Shown here: piece by piece, positions 8,120-17,448 of the stretch
Numbering within the stretch: the first letter of the stretch is position 1
How the letters are laid out: each line of letters begins with the position of its first letter
From: Marseilla massiliensis
Lineage (GTDB): Bacteria > Bacteroidota > Bacteroidia > Bacteroidales > Bacteroidaceae
Assembly (NCBI RefSeq): GCF_016899955.1
Contig: NZ_JACJJL010000001.1
Coordinates: 285,174 to 349,173 of the forward strand
Length of the DNA: 64,000 bases
Reading direction: 5' to 3'
Translations under genes and position numbers: made by a program
Notes under the pieces: model-generated
What the model saw: only the letters and a program-made list of their open reading frames with translations
Told to the model about the DNA's origin: nothing
The model's database searches: none

Positions 8120-9451
8120 ATGAAGACAACGACTTTACTTGCCGTCGCTCTTATGCTCATGTCAGCTGTGACGGCCGATGCGAAAAAGAAACAGTCCGTT
8201 TGGCCCGACGGCACGGCCATGGACCAATGGTTCGGCGACACCGCCAAGGTTGACGTGGCGGCGCTGGGCAAGCAGTATGTCATAACCGACTACGGGGTGA
8301 AGAACGACTCGGCCCTGCTGCAGACCGAGGCTATACAGAAGGTAATCGACACGGCGGCCGCCAACGGCGGCGGCGTGGTGGTGGTGCCCAAGGGCACGTT
8401 TTTCACCGGCTCGCTGTTCTTCCGGCCCGGCACCCACCTGCACATGGCAGAGGGAAGCCGGCTCAAAGGCAGCGACGCCATAACGCACTACAAAATCGTA
8501 AAGACGCGCCTTGAGGGCCAGACGCTCAACTATTTCGCAGCGTTGATAAACGCCAACGGGGTCGACGGCTTCACCATCACCGGCCGAGGCACCATCGACG
8601 GCAACGGGAAACGGTTCTACGACGAGTTCTGGCTGCGCCGCAAGGTGTTTCCAAAGTGCACCAACCTCGAGGCGCTCAGGCCGAGGATGATTTACATCTC
8701 CGACTCAAAGAACGTCACGGTGCAGGACGTACGCCTGGTATACAGCGGCTTCTGGACAAACCACCTCTACCGTTGCTCGCGCGTGCGCTACCTCGACTGC
8801 TACATCTACGCGCCCACCTCGGGATATCCCAAGGGCCCCAGCACCGACGCCATCGACCTTGACGCCTGCTCCGACGTGCTAATACGCGGCGGATATATCA
8901 ACGTCAACGACGACGCCGTGTGCCTCAAGGGAGGCAAGGGGACGTTTGTCGACAAGGACACGACCAACGGGCCGTGCCGCAATATCCTCATCGAGGACGT
9001 TGAGTATGGCGTGGCCGGCGCGGGCGTGACGTTCGGCAGCGAGGCCTGGGACTGCTCAAACGTCATACTGCGCAACTGCTCCTTTGCCGGCACGGGCAAC
9101 CTGGTGCTCTTCAAGATGCGCCCCGACACGCCCCAGAAATACGGCAACGTGCTCGTGGAAAACGTCACGGGGACGCCCAAGAACGGCATACGCGTGGCCA
9201 AGTGGATGCAGTTCTACAATCTGCTCGACCGCCCCGACATGCCGCGCTCGGGCGTATCTAACGTCACCCTGCGCAATGTCGACGTGCGGTGCACCAAGAA
9301 ATTCTACGACGTACAGCAGTCTGACAAGTACGACCTCAGCGGCTTCACCTTCGAGAACATCAAGGCCGAAGACCCGAAAGGCGGCTTCAACACATCTTAT
9401 ATAAAGGACTGCCGGGTGAAGGACGTGACTGTCAACGGTGTGAAATACTGA
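8120..9451 (+). CDS. GH28 family polygalacturonase-like glycosidase, exported
   Basis: The ATG at 8120 gives the signal peptide MKTTTLLAVALMLMSAVTADA; the upstream in-frame extension was rejected. The 443-residue product is a right-handed parallel beta-helix of the GH28 type. Supporting features are the N-terminal DYGVKNDSALLQTEAIQKVID segment, the conserved acidic blocks STDAIDLDACSDV and NVNDDAVCLKGG, and the late block LVLFKMRPDTPQKYGN that replaces the usual RIK. The GHG motif of classic polygalacturonases reads FGSE here, so substrate preference may be for exo-cleavage or rhamnogalacturonides rather than plain polygalacturonan. It opens a rightward glycan cluster, 15 nt ahead of a GH43 gene. 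Confidence 0.85.
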   Translation: MKTTTLLAVALMLMSAVTADAKKKQSVWPDGTAMDQWFGDTAKVDVAALGKQYVITDYGVKNDSALLQTEAIQKVIDTAAANGGGVVVVPKGTFFTGSLFFRPGTHLHMAEGSRLKGSDAITHYKIVKTRLEGQTLNYFAALINANGVDGFTITGRGTIDGNGKRFYDEFWLRRKVFPKCTNLEALRPRMIYISDSKNVTVQDVRLVYSGFWTNHLYRCSRVRYLDCYIYAPTSGYPKGPSTDAIDLDACSDVLIRGGYINVNDDAVCLKGGKGTFVDKDTTNGPCRNILIEDVEYGVAGAGVTFGSEAWDCSNVILRNCSFAGTGNLVLFKMRPDTPQKYGNVLVENVTGTPKNGIRVAKWMQFYNLLDRPDMPRSGVSNVTLRNVDVRCTKKFYDVQQSDKYDLSGFTFENIKAEDPKGGFNTSYIKDCRVKDVTVNGVKY

Positions 9452-9466
9452 AAACCGTGATGGAAT

Positions 9467-11041
9467 ATGTACCGGCTTGAAAAATCACAGGCTGCCGTGG
9501 CCATGTTGGCGGCGGCCCTCTCTGCCCCGGCGCAGATAGAGAACCCGATTCTGCCGGGCTTCAACCCCGACCCGACGATATGCCGCGTGGACAGCGACTA
9601 CTACATCTGCACGTCGTCGTTCACGTGGTATCCCGGCCTGCCCATATACCGCAGCCGCGACCTCAGGCACTGGGAGAAGGTGGCTAACGCCATCGACCGC
9701 CCCGGCATGGTGACCCTCGACGGGGTCAGGGACAAGGACGGCGTGTGGGCACCCACGCTCCGCCACCACGGCGGAAAGTGGTATCTGTTCTGCAACGTGA
9801 GCAACGGCGGCAACTTCTACATCACGGCCAACGACGTGAGGGGGCCGTGGTCAGACCCTGTATTCATAAAGGGGGCGCCGGGAATTGACCCCGACATCTT
9901 CTGGGACGACGACGGACGGAGCTACCTGCTGGCCAACACCGGCAAGTTTCCGGGCCGCAAGCATCCAGCCTCTACGGCCATCTGGATTCAGGAAATAGAC
10001 CTCGCCACGGGCCAATTGCTGGGCGAACGCAGTTACATAGCCACGGGCCACGCCTTCAATGCGAAGTATGCCGAGGGGGCGCACCTGTATAAGATAGACG
10101 GCCGCTACGTGCTCACGGTGGCCGAGGGCGGCACCGACTTCAACCACGCCGTGACGTTGTTCACGAGCCGGAACCTCATGGGGCCGTACATTCCGCAGCA
10201 GGTGAACCCCGTGTTGAGCCAGCGCCAGTTTGGCCACGGCAGCCCGTTGCAGTGCGTTGGCCACGCCGACATGGTGCAGACCGGCCCCGGCCAGTGGTAT
10301 GCCGTGGCCTTGGGCAAGCGCATGGTGGACGGGCGGCACTCCTTTACGCGCGAGACGTTCATCTGCCCCGTGGTCATCCAGGACGGCGAATTCATATTCA
10401 ACCCCGGCCGCGGCGGCATGACCATGGAGGTCGAGGCGCCCGCCCTGCCCGAAAGCCCGGTGGCGCTGCCGCCCGACAGCGACGCTTTCGACGGCCCGGA
10501 GCTGCTCGGCTACTGGCACTTCAACCGCATTCCGCACACCCGTTTCCACGCCCTTGACGGCGGAAGCCTGCTTCTCACACCGCAGCCCGAGACCATCGAC
10601 AGCCTGGTTTGCCCCGCGATGCTGATGCGCCGCGTGCGCTCCCACCGCTACACGGCCCAGACGCTGATGGGCTTCAGGCCACGCCGCGAGGGCGAACGCG
10701 CCGGGCTGGTGCTCCACCGCAACAGCACGGCCTACGTGGCACTGCTACGCACCGTCGGCGGGCTGGCCGTGGTGGAGAGCGGTCGGGTCACCAAGACTGT
10801 GCCGTATGGCGCCTCCGACGTGGTGATGCGCCTGCGGGCCGACGGCATGGAGGCCGTGCTTGAATACGGCCCCACGGAGGCCGACATGCGCGAGGCCGCC
10901 CGCGTGAGCCTTGTGGGGCTGGCCGACGACGGCAAGCTCAACCGCTTCAACGGCCTCGGAGTGGGCGTCTATGCCACCACGTCGGGCAAGAAAGCGCGTG
11001 GCCAGGCCCGTTTCGACTACTTCGCTTACGCCGACAACTGA
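9467..11041 (+). CDS. GH43 family beta-xylosidase/alpha-L-arabinofuranosidase, exported
   Basis: The 524-residue protein has a signal-like N-terminus ending near SAPAQ and a five-bladed propeller with all three expected acids: general base Asp35 (NPDPTI), the Asp of GIDPDIFWDDDG near residue 141, and acid Glu203 (YAEGAHLYK). The C-terminal ~200 residues (from about 325) form a beta-sandwich of the kind that completes the active site in xylosidase-type GH43 proteins. It would trim arabinose or xylose from pectin side chains or arabinoxylan. It lies 15 nt after the GH28 gene, so the two are surely one transcript. Exact GH43 subfamily is not decided from sequence alone. Confidence 0.88.
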   Translation: MYRLEKSQAAVAMLAAALSAPAQIENPILPGFNPDPTICRVDSDYYICTSSFTWYPGLPIYRSRDLRHWEKVANAIDRPGMVTLDGVRDKDGVWAPTLRHHGGKWYLFCNVSNGGNFYITANDVRGPWSDPVFIKGAPGIDPDIFWDDDGRSYLLANTGKFPGRKHPASTAIWIQEIDLATGQLLGERSYIATGHAFNAKYAEGAHLYKIDGRYVLTVAEGGTDFNHAVTLFTSRNLMGPYIPQQVNPVLSQRQFGHGSPLQCVGHADMVQTGPGQWYAVALGKRMVDGRHSFTRETFICPVVIQDGEFIFNPGRGGMTMEVEAPALPESPVALPPDSDAFDGPELLGYWHFNRIPHTRFHALDGGSLLLTPQPETIDSLVCPAMLMRRVRSHRYTAQTLMGFRPRREGERAGLVLHRNSTAYVALLRTVGGLAVVESGRVTKTVPYGASDVVMRLRADGMEAVLEYGPTEADMREAARVSLVGLADDGKLNRFNGLGVGVYATTSGKKARGQARFDYFAYADN

Positions 11042-11069
11042 CCACCATGGTGCCGACGGCGCTGCCCCC

Positions 11070-11200
11070 GGGCTGCCGCGGCCGGGCCATACGGGCCGTT
11101 TGACGATGCAATACGGGCCGTTTGGCATGGTGAAACGGCCTGTTTCGCAGTGCAAAACGGCCCTTGTTGGCAACTGCTTGAATTCCAGTGGGTTGGCCGG
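11070..11200. repeat. 22-nt phased palindromic array D
   Basis: Cores begin at 11092 (CGGGCCG), 11114 (CGGGCCG), 11136 (CGGCCTG) and 11158 (CGGCCCT), 22 nt apart, with arms such as TGCAATA, TTTGGCA and TGCAAAA. The right flank motif CAGTGGGTTGGCCG starts at 11186, 28 nt after the last core. It separates GH43 from the SGNH gene inside an otherwise compact rightward cluster, so it may lie within the cluster's transcript. Confidence 0.82.
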
Positions 11201-11283
11201 GCGGCCGCGGCAACGCACTCCCACTGCCCCGGTGCCCTTGGCCGGCCGGCTGAACAATGTGACGCAATGCTAAAACCAACGAT

Positions 11284-11964
11284 ATGAGACGATACATTTC
11301 AATGCTCATCTTAGCCGCCGCGGCCGTCGTTTCGGCCTTCGGCCAGGCAAAGCCGTCGGTGTCGATACTCGGCGACTCGTACTCAACCTTCGAGGGATGG
11401 CTCACCCCCGACACCAACGCCGTGTGGTATACGCTGCCCCCCGACACCCGCCGCACCGACGTGAAGGGCGTCGACCAAACGTGGTGGCACCAGGTATTGA
11501 AGCGCAAGGGGTGGAAGCTGGAGGTGAACAACTCGTACTCCGGCTCCACCGTATGCAACACCGGGTACCGCGACGAGGACTATACGCACGAGTCGTTCGT
11601 GACCCGCATGACCGCCTTGGGCACGCCCGACGTCATCCTAATCTTCGGCGGCACCAACGATTCTTGGGCCGGTTCGCCCATAGGGGAGTTCAAGTACGAC
11701 GGCATACGCCGCGCCGACCTCTTCTCGTTTCGCCCGGCCATGGCCTACATGCTGGCGCGGATGAAAGAGCTTTACCCCACTGCCGACATATATTTCATAT
11801 CCAACGACGGGCTCAAGGAAAGCATAACGCAGTCTGTCGGCACCATCTGCTCGCACTACGGTGTGCCACTCATACAGCTCAGGGGCATCGACAAGAAGAG
11901 CGGCCACCCCAGCGTGGCGGGCATGAGGCAGATTGCCGACCAGGTGTGCGAGGCCATACCGTGA
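11284..11964 (+). CDS. SGNH/GDSL hydrolase, exported
   Basis: The 226-residue protein has a signal peptide (MRRYISMLILAAAAVVSAFGQ) and the four SGNH blocks: GDSYS with nucleophile Ser32, a glycine in the NSYSGSTVCNT region, GGTND, and the catalytic Asp/His pair near SGHPSVAGM at the C-terminus. Such enzymes remove acetyl or other ester groups from carbohydrates. Its position in a pectin/galactan cluster suggests an esterase acting on decorated pectin, which is inference. Its length is typical of a single-domain member. Confidence 0.85.
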   Translation: MRRYISMLILAAAAVVSAFGQAKPSVSILGDSYSTFEGWLTPDTNAVWYTLPPDTRRTDVKGVDQTWWHQVLKRKGWKLEVNNSYSGSTVCNTGYRDEDYTHESFVTRMTALGTPDVILIFGGTNDSWAGSPIGEFKYDGIRRADLFSFRPAMAYMLARMKELYPTADIYFISNDGLKESITQSVGTICSHYGVPLIQLRGIDKKSGHPSVAGMRQIADQVCEAIP

Positions 11965-12147
11965 CGCCGATGCGTCCATGGCCCGCGCCAAAGGGAGCCG
12001 AGGCGTGGGGCTGCGGCCGCGGCCCGTGGGGGCGGCTTGGTGGCTGCGGCCACGCCTGGTGTGCCGCCCGGCGCCTGCAGGCGGGCATCGCGGCGGGCTA
12101 AAGAAGCATATACACACAACTGCCAATAACCAAACAACCAACCTGGG

Positions 12148-14205
12148 ATGAAGAAAACGACATTCGTGGCGGCCCTCATGCTGGCCCTGACCGGCGGCAA
12201 CGCCGGTGCCTACGACTTCGACAAGCCTCTCTACGGGGCCGCCTATTACAGCGAGTACACACCCACCGACCGCCTCGACGAGGACATCAGGCTCATGCGC
12301 GAGGCCGGCGTCACCGTGGTGAGGGTGGGCGAAAGCACGTGGTCGCTGTTCGAACCGCAAGACGGGGTGTTCCGCTTTGAGTGGATGGACCGCATACTCG
12401 ACCGCCTGCACAAGGCCGGCATCAAGGTGATATTGGGCACGCCCACCTACTCGATACCGGCGTGGATGGCCGCCAGCCACCCCGAGGTGCTCTCGCAAAG
12501 GTGGGACGGCAAGCAGGAGCATTACGGCATACGGCAGAACATGGACATATACAACCCAACCTACCGCCGATACTGCGAGCGCATCATACGCAAGATGATG
12601 GAGCACTTTGCGGGCCATCCGGCCATCATAGGTTACCAGGTCGACAACGAGGTCGAGGCCCGCAAGATTGGCAACCGCGACTATTTCGAGGGCTTCCGCG
12701 AATACATCCGCAGTGAGTTCGGCGACAGCCTGGAGGAGCTCAACCGCCGTTGGGGACTCAATTACTGGGGAATGAACATCAACACTTGGGACGAGTTCTA
12801 CGACCGCCCGGGCGTGACCAACCCGTCGTACAAGCTCTGGTGGGAGCGGTGGAACCGAAAGGTGACGGCCGACTTCCTCAACTGGCAGGCCGACATCGTC
12901 AACGAGTACCGGCGGCCCGACCAGTTTGTCACCCACTGCTTCATGCCTTATTTCTACAACATAGACCAGGTTGAGGCCTTCCGACAGATGGACTATCCCG
13001 CCATAAACATATACTACACCATGCAAGACGCACAAGACGGCATGTGGATTGCCTATGCCGGCGACTTCATGCGCCCCGTGTGCCGCCGCGGCAACTTCCT
13101 CGTCACCGAGACAAACGCGCAGGGCACGGGCTGGTCGAGTCGCGACCAGTACCCGCCATACGACGGACAGCTGCGCCAGAACATGTATGCCATGCTCGCC
13201 TCGGGCGCCAACATGGTGGAATACTGGCACTGGGCCACCCTGCACTACGGGCAGGAGACCTACTGGCGCGGCCTGCTCGGACACGACGGTCAGCCAAACC
13301 GAGTCTACGCAGAGTTCGCCCGGGGGGCCGCGGAGCTCGAAAAGGTGGGCAAGAAGCTCGTAAACCTGAAGAAACGCAACCGCGTTGCCATGCTCTTCAG
13401 CCACGACTCGAAGCACGCACTCGACTTCATGCCATACACAAACGGCGACCAGTACAAGGATTACATGGTGTATGAGGCCCTCTACAGGCAGAACATAGAG
13501 TGCGACATCCTGTCGGTCGACAAGGTGAACGACTTCAGCGGCTACGACATGCTGGTGGTTCCGCCGCTCTATGTGGCCACCGACGAGACGCTGCGGCGCA
13601 TCAGCGACTTCGTGGAACAGGGCGGCGAGGTGGTCATGCTCTACAAGAGCGGCTACTGCAACGAGGACGACGCCGTCAGGCCGGTGCTCGCCCCGGGGCC
13701 GCTGGCGGCCGCCTGCGGCTTCACTTACCAGGAGTTCTCGTCGATACGCAGGCTCAACCTGCGCCCAAACGACATCGGGGCTGCCGACAATACGGTCGGC
13801 ACGTGGATGGAATTCCTGTGCCCCACCACGGCCAAGCCGCTGGCCTACGCCGACCACGGGTTCTTCGGCAAGTGGCCGTGCGTCACCGAAAACAGCTTCG
13901 GAAAGGGCCACCTGACGTACATCGGGGCCGTGCCGTCGCAGGAACTGCTGCAGAAGCTCATCGCCCGCGCGGCCGACCGCAAGGGCATTGCCACCGCCGA
14001 GCGCAAGCTGCGCTTCCCGATTGTGCTGCGCTCGGGCACCAATGGCGACGGCCGCGGCGTTCACTACATGTTCAATTTCTCGGCCGGCGAGCAGACCGTG
14101 GCGTGGCCTTTTGCCGACAGCGAGTCGCAGCTCGACGGGCAGAAGCTGTCGCGCGGCGCGTCGGTTAAGGTAGGGCCGTGGGGCGTTGTCATTGGCATTG
14201 AGTGA
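12148..14205 (+). CDS. GH42 family beta-galactosidase, exported
   Basis: The 685-residue protein begins with a signal peptide (MKKTTFVAALMLALTGGNAGA). The TIM barrel (residues ~25-390) holds acid/base Glu168 in YQVDNEVE and nucleophile Glu321 in FLVTETNAQ. A trimerisation domain (~395-610, with YDMLVVPPLYVATDETL) and a short C-terminal beta domain follow, the standard GH42 order and length. Most GH42 enzymes are cytoplasmic, so the signal peptide suggests a periplasmic beta-1,4-galactosidase, fitting galactan side chains of pectin. It follows the SGNH gene by 183 nt, a gap in which I see no gene. Confidence 0.92.
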   Translation: MKKTTFVAALMLALTGGNAGAYDFDKPLYGAAYYSEYTPTDRLDEDIRLMREAGVTVVRVGESTWSLFEPQDGVFRFEWMDRILDRLHKAGIKVILGTPTYSIPAWMAASHPEVLSQRWDGKQEHYGIRQNMDIYNPTYRRYCERIIRKMMEHFAGHPAIIGYQVDNEVEARKIGNRDYFEGFREYIRSEFGDSLEELNRRWGLNYWGMNINTWDEFYDRPGVTNPSYKLWWERWNRKVTADFLNWQADIVNEYRRPDQFVTHCFMPYFYNIDQVEAFRQMDYPAINIYYTMQDAQDGMWIAYAGDFMRPVCRRGNFLVTETNAQGTGWSSRDQYPPYDGQLRQNMYAMLASGANMVEYWHWATLHYGQETYWRGLLGHDGQPNRVYAEFARGAAELEKVGKKLVNLKKRNRVAMLFSHDSKHALDFMPYTNGDQYKDYMVYEALYRQNIECDILSVDKVNDFSGYDMLVVPPLYVATDETLRRISDFVEQGGEVVMLYKSGYCNEDDAVRPVLAPGPLAAACGFTYQEFSSIRRLNLRPNDIGAADNTVGTWMEFLCPTTAKPLAYADHGFFGKWPCVTENSFGKGHLTYIGAVPSQELLQKLIARAADRKGIATAERKLRFPIVLRSGTNGDGRGVHYMFNFSAGEQTVAWPFADSESQLDGQKLSRGASVKVGPWGVVIGIE

Positions 14206-14398
14206 CGGCCGGCCCTTGGCTGGGGCGCCGCGGCAGTGAGACTGCCGTGGCAGTATTGCCCGGTCGCCAGATGAAGCGCACCATTGCGCTGGCCACGAGC
14301 CGCGACCTGAGTGGGGCGAAGGCTGCCGACGGCAATGCCGCCGTGGGCGGAAAGAAATATGGGGTGACCGACCCCAAGAACTCAAAAAACTGATACAG

Positions 14399-15334
14399 AT
14401 GGTAAAAAAGGCATTTTTGATGGTGCTCGCGGCGTGGGCCGGCGCGGCAACGGCGCAGGAAGTGCATGTTGCCAAGTACTACGGCGACCGCCGGGCGGCC
14501 GTGACCTACACCTTCGACGACGGGCTGCTGGAGCACTATACGCGCGTTTTCCCCGAGCTGCGCAAGCGCGGGCTGAAGGCCACCTTCGGTATAATAGGCA
14601 GCAAGGTGGGGCGCGACATGAAGGGAACGCCCTGCCTCACGTGGGCCATGCTGCGCGAGATGGCCGCCGACGGGCAGGAGATAGCCAGCCACGGGTGGGA
14701 GCACCGCAACGTGACAACGCTCGGCCCTGAGGCCCTGCGCCACGAGATAGAGCGCAACGACAGCGCCATCCGCGACAGCGTGGGGGCGTTTCCGCTCACC
14801 TTTTTCTATCCCGGCAACCGCAAGGACAGCCTGGCCGTGGCCCGTTGCGAGGCAGGCCGCGTGGGCAGCAGGCTCAGGCAGGTGAGCATGGGCAGCAAGC
14901 GCGACTCGGCGTGGATGCGCCGCTGGGCCGACGCCCTGGTGGAGCGGGGCGAGTGGGGCATTGCCATGACCCACGGCATAACCACGGGTTACGATGCGCT
15001 GGGCGACCCTTCGCGTTTCTGGGAGCATCTCGACTATGTGGCTTCGCTGCGCGACAGCCTCTGGGTGGGCACGCTGGCCGAGGTCACGGCCTACGTGCGC
15101 GAGCGCGACAATGTGCGCCTCGACACGGTGAGGCGGCCCGGAGGCATCGTCGTTACGCCCCGGCTGGCGCCCGGCTTGGCCGAATGCCGCCACCCGCTCA
15201 CCCTCGTGGTGCTGTCCGGGCGCCCGGTGAGGGCCGTGCAGGGCGGCAGGCCGCTCAGCGTTAGCGTGCGCGCGGGCAAGTCGCTGGTTGACTTTGACCC
15301 TCATGGAGGTGAAATATTGATTGAAGAAATATGA
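14399..15334 (+). CDS. Polysaccharide deacetylase (NodB-like, CE4 type), exported
   Basis: The 311-residue protein has a signal peptide (to about ATAQ) and a NodB fold. Motif 1 is TFDDG (residues 38-42, catalytic and metal Asp). Motif 2 is SHGWEHRN with metal His98 and His102. A later MTHG block carries the catalytic His. Deacetylases of this group remove N- or O-acetyl groups from glycans, and O-acetyl removal from pectin or xylan would fit the cluster. It overlaps the next gene by 4 nt (ATGA), indicating translational coupling. A 193-nt gap precedes it; a GC-rich hairpin (gccgcggcag...ctgccgtggc) near 14229 is the only structure there. Confidence 0.85.
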   Translation: MVKKAFLMVLAAWAGAATAQEVHVAKYYGDRRAAVTYTFDDGLLEHYTRVFPELRKRGLKATFGIIGSKVGRDMKGTPCLTWAMLREMAADGQEIASHGWEHRNVTTLGPEALRHEIERNDSAIRDSVGAFPLTFFYPGNRKDSLAVARCEAGRVGSRLRQVSMGSKRDSAWMRRWADALVERGEWGIAMTHGITTGYDALGDPSRFWEHLDYVASLRDSLWVGTLAEVTAYVRERDNVRLDTVRRPGGIVVTPRLAPGLAECRHPLTLVVLSGRPVRAVQGGRPLSVSVRAGKSLVDFDPHGGEILIEEI

Positions 15335-16785
15335 AGAGACTGTGTTTTGTTGCGGCCGCCCTGCTGATGGCTCTGTCGGCCGATGCCAAGCTGAAGCTGG
15401 CCGAAGTGTTCACCGACTGCATGGTGCTGCAGTGCGACAAGCCGCTCAGCGTGTGGGGAACGGCCACCCCCGGAGCCGAGGTCAAGGTGAAAGTGGGCCG
15501 CGAGACAGGCAAGGCCGTGGCCGCGGCCGACGGGCGTTGGAGCGTCAGGCTGGCCCCGCTGCGGGCCTCGGGCAAGGCCGTGGCCTTCAGGGTGAGCGGC
15601 GACGGCGGCCGCATAGAGCTGGGCAACGTGCTCGTGGGCGAGGTTTGGCTCGCCTCGGGGCAGTCGAACATGGAGTATTCCATGGCCAACCACCCCAGGT
15701 ACGCCAAGCCGCGCAAGGGCGACCCCGACCGTTTGCGCCACGAGTACGAGCAGGCCGGCAACCCCATGATACGCCTGCTGTATGTCAGGAAAGACCTCAA
15801 GGGCGACACGCTGCCCACTGCCGGCTGGCAGCGCATAAGCCGCGAGTCGCTCAAGCCATTCTCGGCGGCGGCCTATTTCTTTGCCAAGGCACTGCAAGAC
15901 AGTCTCGGGGTGCCCGTGGGGGTGGTGTCGTCGTCGTGGGGAGGCACCCCCATCGAGACGTGGACGCCCGCCGGGGCATACCGCGAGAGCCCGCTGTTCG
16001 GCCACGCGATGGACGGCAACCGCCTCAAGGCCAACGGCCAGGAAGTGGGATGGCGCTACCGCAAGATGATTGAGCCCATTGCCCCGATGGCCATGCGCGG
16101 CGTGCTGTGGTATCAGGGCGAGACAAACCTCATCATGGGCGACACCGACATATACACCGAAAAGATGAGGCTGCTGGTGGAGTCGTGGCGAAAGGCGTGG
16201 GCCGACAGCTCGCTGCCGTTCTACTATGTGCAGATTTCGCCAATGCTGTATTCGGGCCGCAAGGCCGACCCCGTGGCCAAGACATGGCAAGACCTGCCAC
16301 GTTTCTGGGAGGCACAGGCGCGTTGCGCCGATGAGATTCCGCTCACGGCGATGGTGGTCACTACCGACATACCCGAAGACCTGGCCGACATACATCCGCC
16401 ATACAAGTGGGTTGTGGGCGAAAGGCTGGCCCGGCTGGCCCTCAACAAGACCTACGGGCGCACCGATGTGGTGTGCGGCGGGCCGGTGGCAAAAAGCATC
16501 TCGGTTGAGGGCGACAGCATTGTGGTTGAGTTTGAAGGCACGGCCGGCGGACTGGCCACGCGCGACGGGAAGGCCCCCGACTGGTTTTACGCGCTGACGA
16601 AAAAGGGCCGCTACTCGAGGGTAAGGGCCAGCCTGCGCGGCAACAAGGTGTATATAAGCACCGACGGACTGGCCCGGCGCACCGAGATACGCTTCGGGTG
16701 GGACGAGACGGCACAGCCCAACCTCGTCAACAGCGAGGGTTTGCCGGCCCTGCCTTTCAGGCGCAAGGTAAGCCTGGGGCGCTGA
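15331..16785 (+). CDS. Sialate O-acetylesterase-like SGNH esterase, exported
   Basis: The 484-residue protein carries a signal peptide (MKRLCFVAAALLMALSADA), an N-terminal beta-domain (MVLQCDKPLSVWGTATPG) and the SASA catalytic core: Ser112 in ASGQSNMEYS, the YQGETN block, and a C-terminal DIHP where Asp and His would complete the site. Relatives hydrolyse 9-O-acetyl sialate, but many Bacteroidetes members in plant-glycan loci act on acetylated xylan or pectin (CE20-type), which fits better here. The ATG overlaps the stop of the deacetylase gene (ATGA at 15331). It is the last gene before a 663-nt structured gap. Confidence 0.88.
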   Translation: MKRLCFVAAALLMALSADAKLKLAEVFTDCMVLQCDKPLSVWGTATPGAEVKVKVGRETGKAVAAADGRWSVRLAPLRASGKAVAFRVSGDGGRIELGNVLVGEVWLASGQSNMEYSMANHPRYAKPRKGDPDRLRHEYEQAGNPMIRLLYVRKDLKGDTLPTAGWQRISRESLKPFSAAAYFFAKALQDSLGVPVGVVSSSWGGTPIETWTPAGAYRESPLFGHAMDGNRLKANGQEVGWRYRKMIEPIAPMAMRGVLWYQGETNLIMGDTDIYTEKMRLLVESWRKAWADSSLPFYYVQISPMLYSGRKADPVAKTWQDLPRFWEAQARCADEIPLTAMVVTTDIPEDLADIHPPYKWVVGERLARLALNKTYGRTDVVCGGPVAKSISVEGDSIVVEFEGTAGGLATRDGKAPDWFYALTKKGRYSRVRASLRGNKVYISTDGLARRTEIRFGWDETAQPNLVNSEGLPALPFRRKVSLGR

Positions 16786-16931
16786 CGGCATGATGCCCCG
16801 GCCTGCATCGCGGGCCCGGGGCGCGCTTGTGGGTGGTTCGTTCCCATGAGGCTGCACTGTGGCCTGCACGGGAACTAACTGTTAAAAACGGCGAACAATG
16901 TTTACAACAGCCCCTTTGAGAGCGGCGCCTG

Positions 16932-17028
16932 CGGCCGTCGGGCGCCCGACGGCCGTAAATGCGCCATCCTCGGAGCACTTTCCGCAAATGGTTGACCCAT
17001 AGACGGTTGCGCTCCGAAGGTGGCGCAT
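16932..17028. other. Nested inverted repeats downstream of the esterase gene
   Basis: A perfect 24-nt palindrome occupies 16932-16955 (arms CGGCCGTCGGGC and GCCCGACGGCCG). Directly after it, 16959-16976 and 17011-17028 are 18-nt arms that pair with two non-canonical positions. Between them lies a smaller CGCAA/TTGCG pair. This could be a terminator of the preceding cluster or a structured RNA. No gene is seen in the gap 16786-17448. Confidence 0.5.
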
Positions 17029-17062
17029 TCTGCTCCCGTTTGGGCGGAAAAACACGCTGAAA

Positions 17063-17290
17063 CAGGCCGGAAAGGCCGCCCCGACGGCCGTTTTGGGGCC
17101 ATGAAACATGCCTTTCGGGGCCGCAAAACGGGCCGTATTGCAATGCAGCACGGCCCGTTTTGCCCGCCAACAGTGGCCTTCCGGCCGTTTTGCCACCGCC
17201 ATGCCGGCGTGCGGCGGCCGCCAAACGGCCATCCTATATCTGTTTCGCAGCCTTGCCGAGTGTTAATTTTCGGTATGTTTTGTTTACACC
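17063..17290. repeat. 22-nt phased palindromic array E (partly degraded)
   Basis: Clear cores are at 17129 (CGGGCCG) and 17151 (CGGCCCG). Degraded copies sit on the same 22-nt grid at 17063 (CAGGCCG), 17085 (CGGCCGT), 17107 (CATGCCT) and 17173 (GTGGCCT). An end motif TGTTTACACC is at 17281-17290. It lies upstream of the GH97 gene. Confidence 0.7.
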
Positions 17291-17371
17291 GCGACTTGGC
17301 GTGGCAGGCCATGCTGCACACACCCGGTGGGCATGCTGCATGATGGCATGGTGCATTGAAGGCTCTTTTTC

Positions 17372-17402
17372 TTTGCCGTTTTCACTATTTTTCTTATATT
17401 TG
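17372..17402 (+). promoter_or_regulatory. Promoter of the GH97 gene
   Basis: TTTG (17372-17375), a 19-nt spacer and TATATTTG (17395-17402) match the Bacteroidetes sigma-AB promoter (TTTG, 19-20 nt, TAnnTTTG). The start codon is 47 nt downstream. Confidence 0.75.
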
Positions 17403-17448
17403 CATGCAAAAACGGGCTATTCATTTACAGATAATACATACTGTCTAT

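Noticed and set aside
11638..14475. 945-residue antisense open frame across GH42 and neighbours
   Set aside because: It spans several clear genes on the other strand with family motifs; the antisense frame is open only because of high GC codon bias. The same applies to long frames such as 59170-61887, 49137-51521 and 24972-27752.
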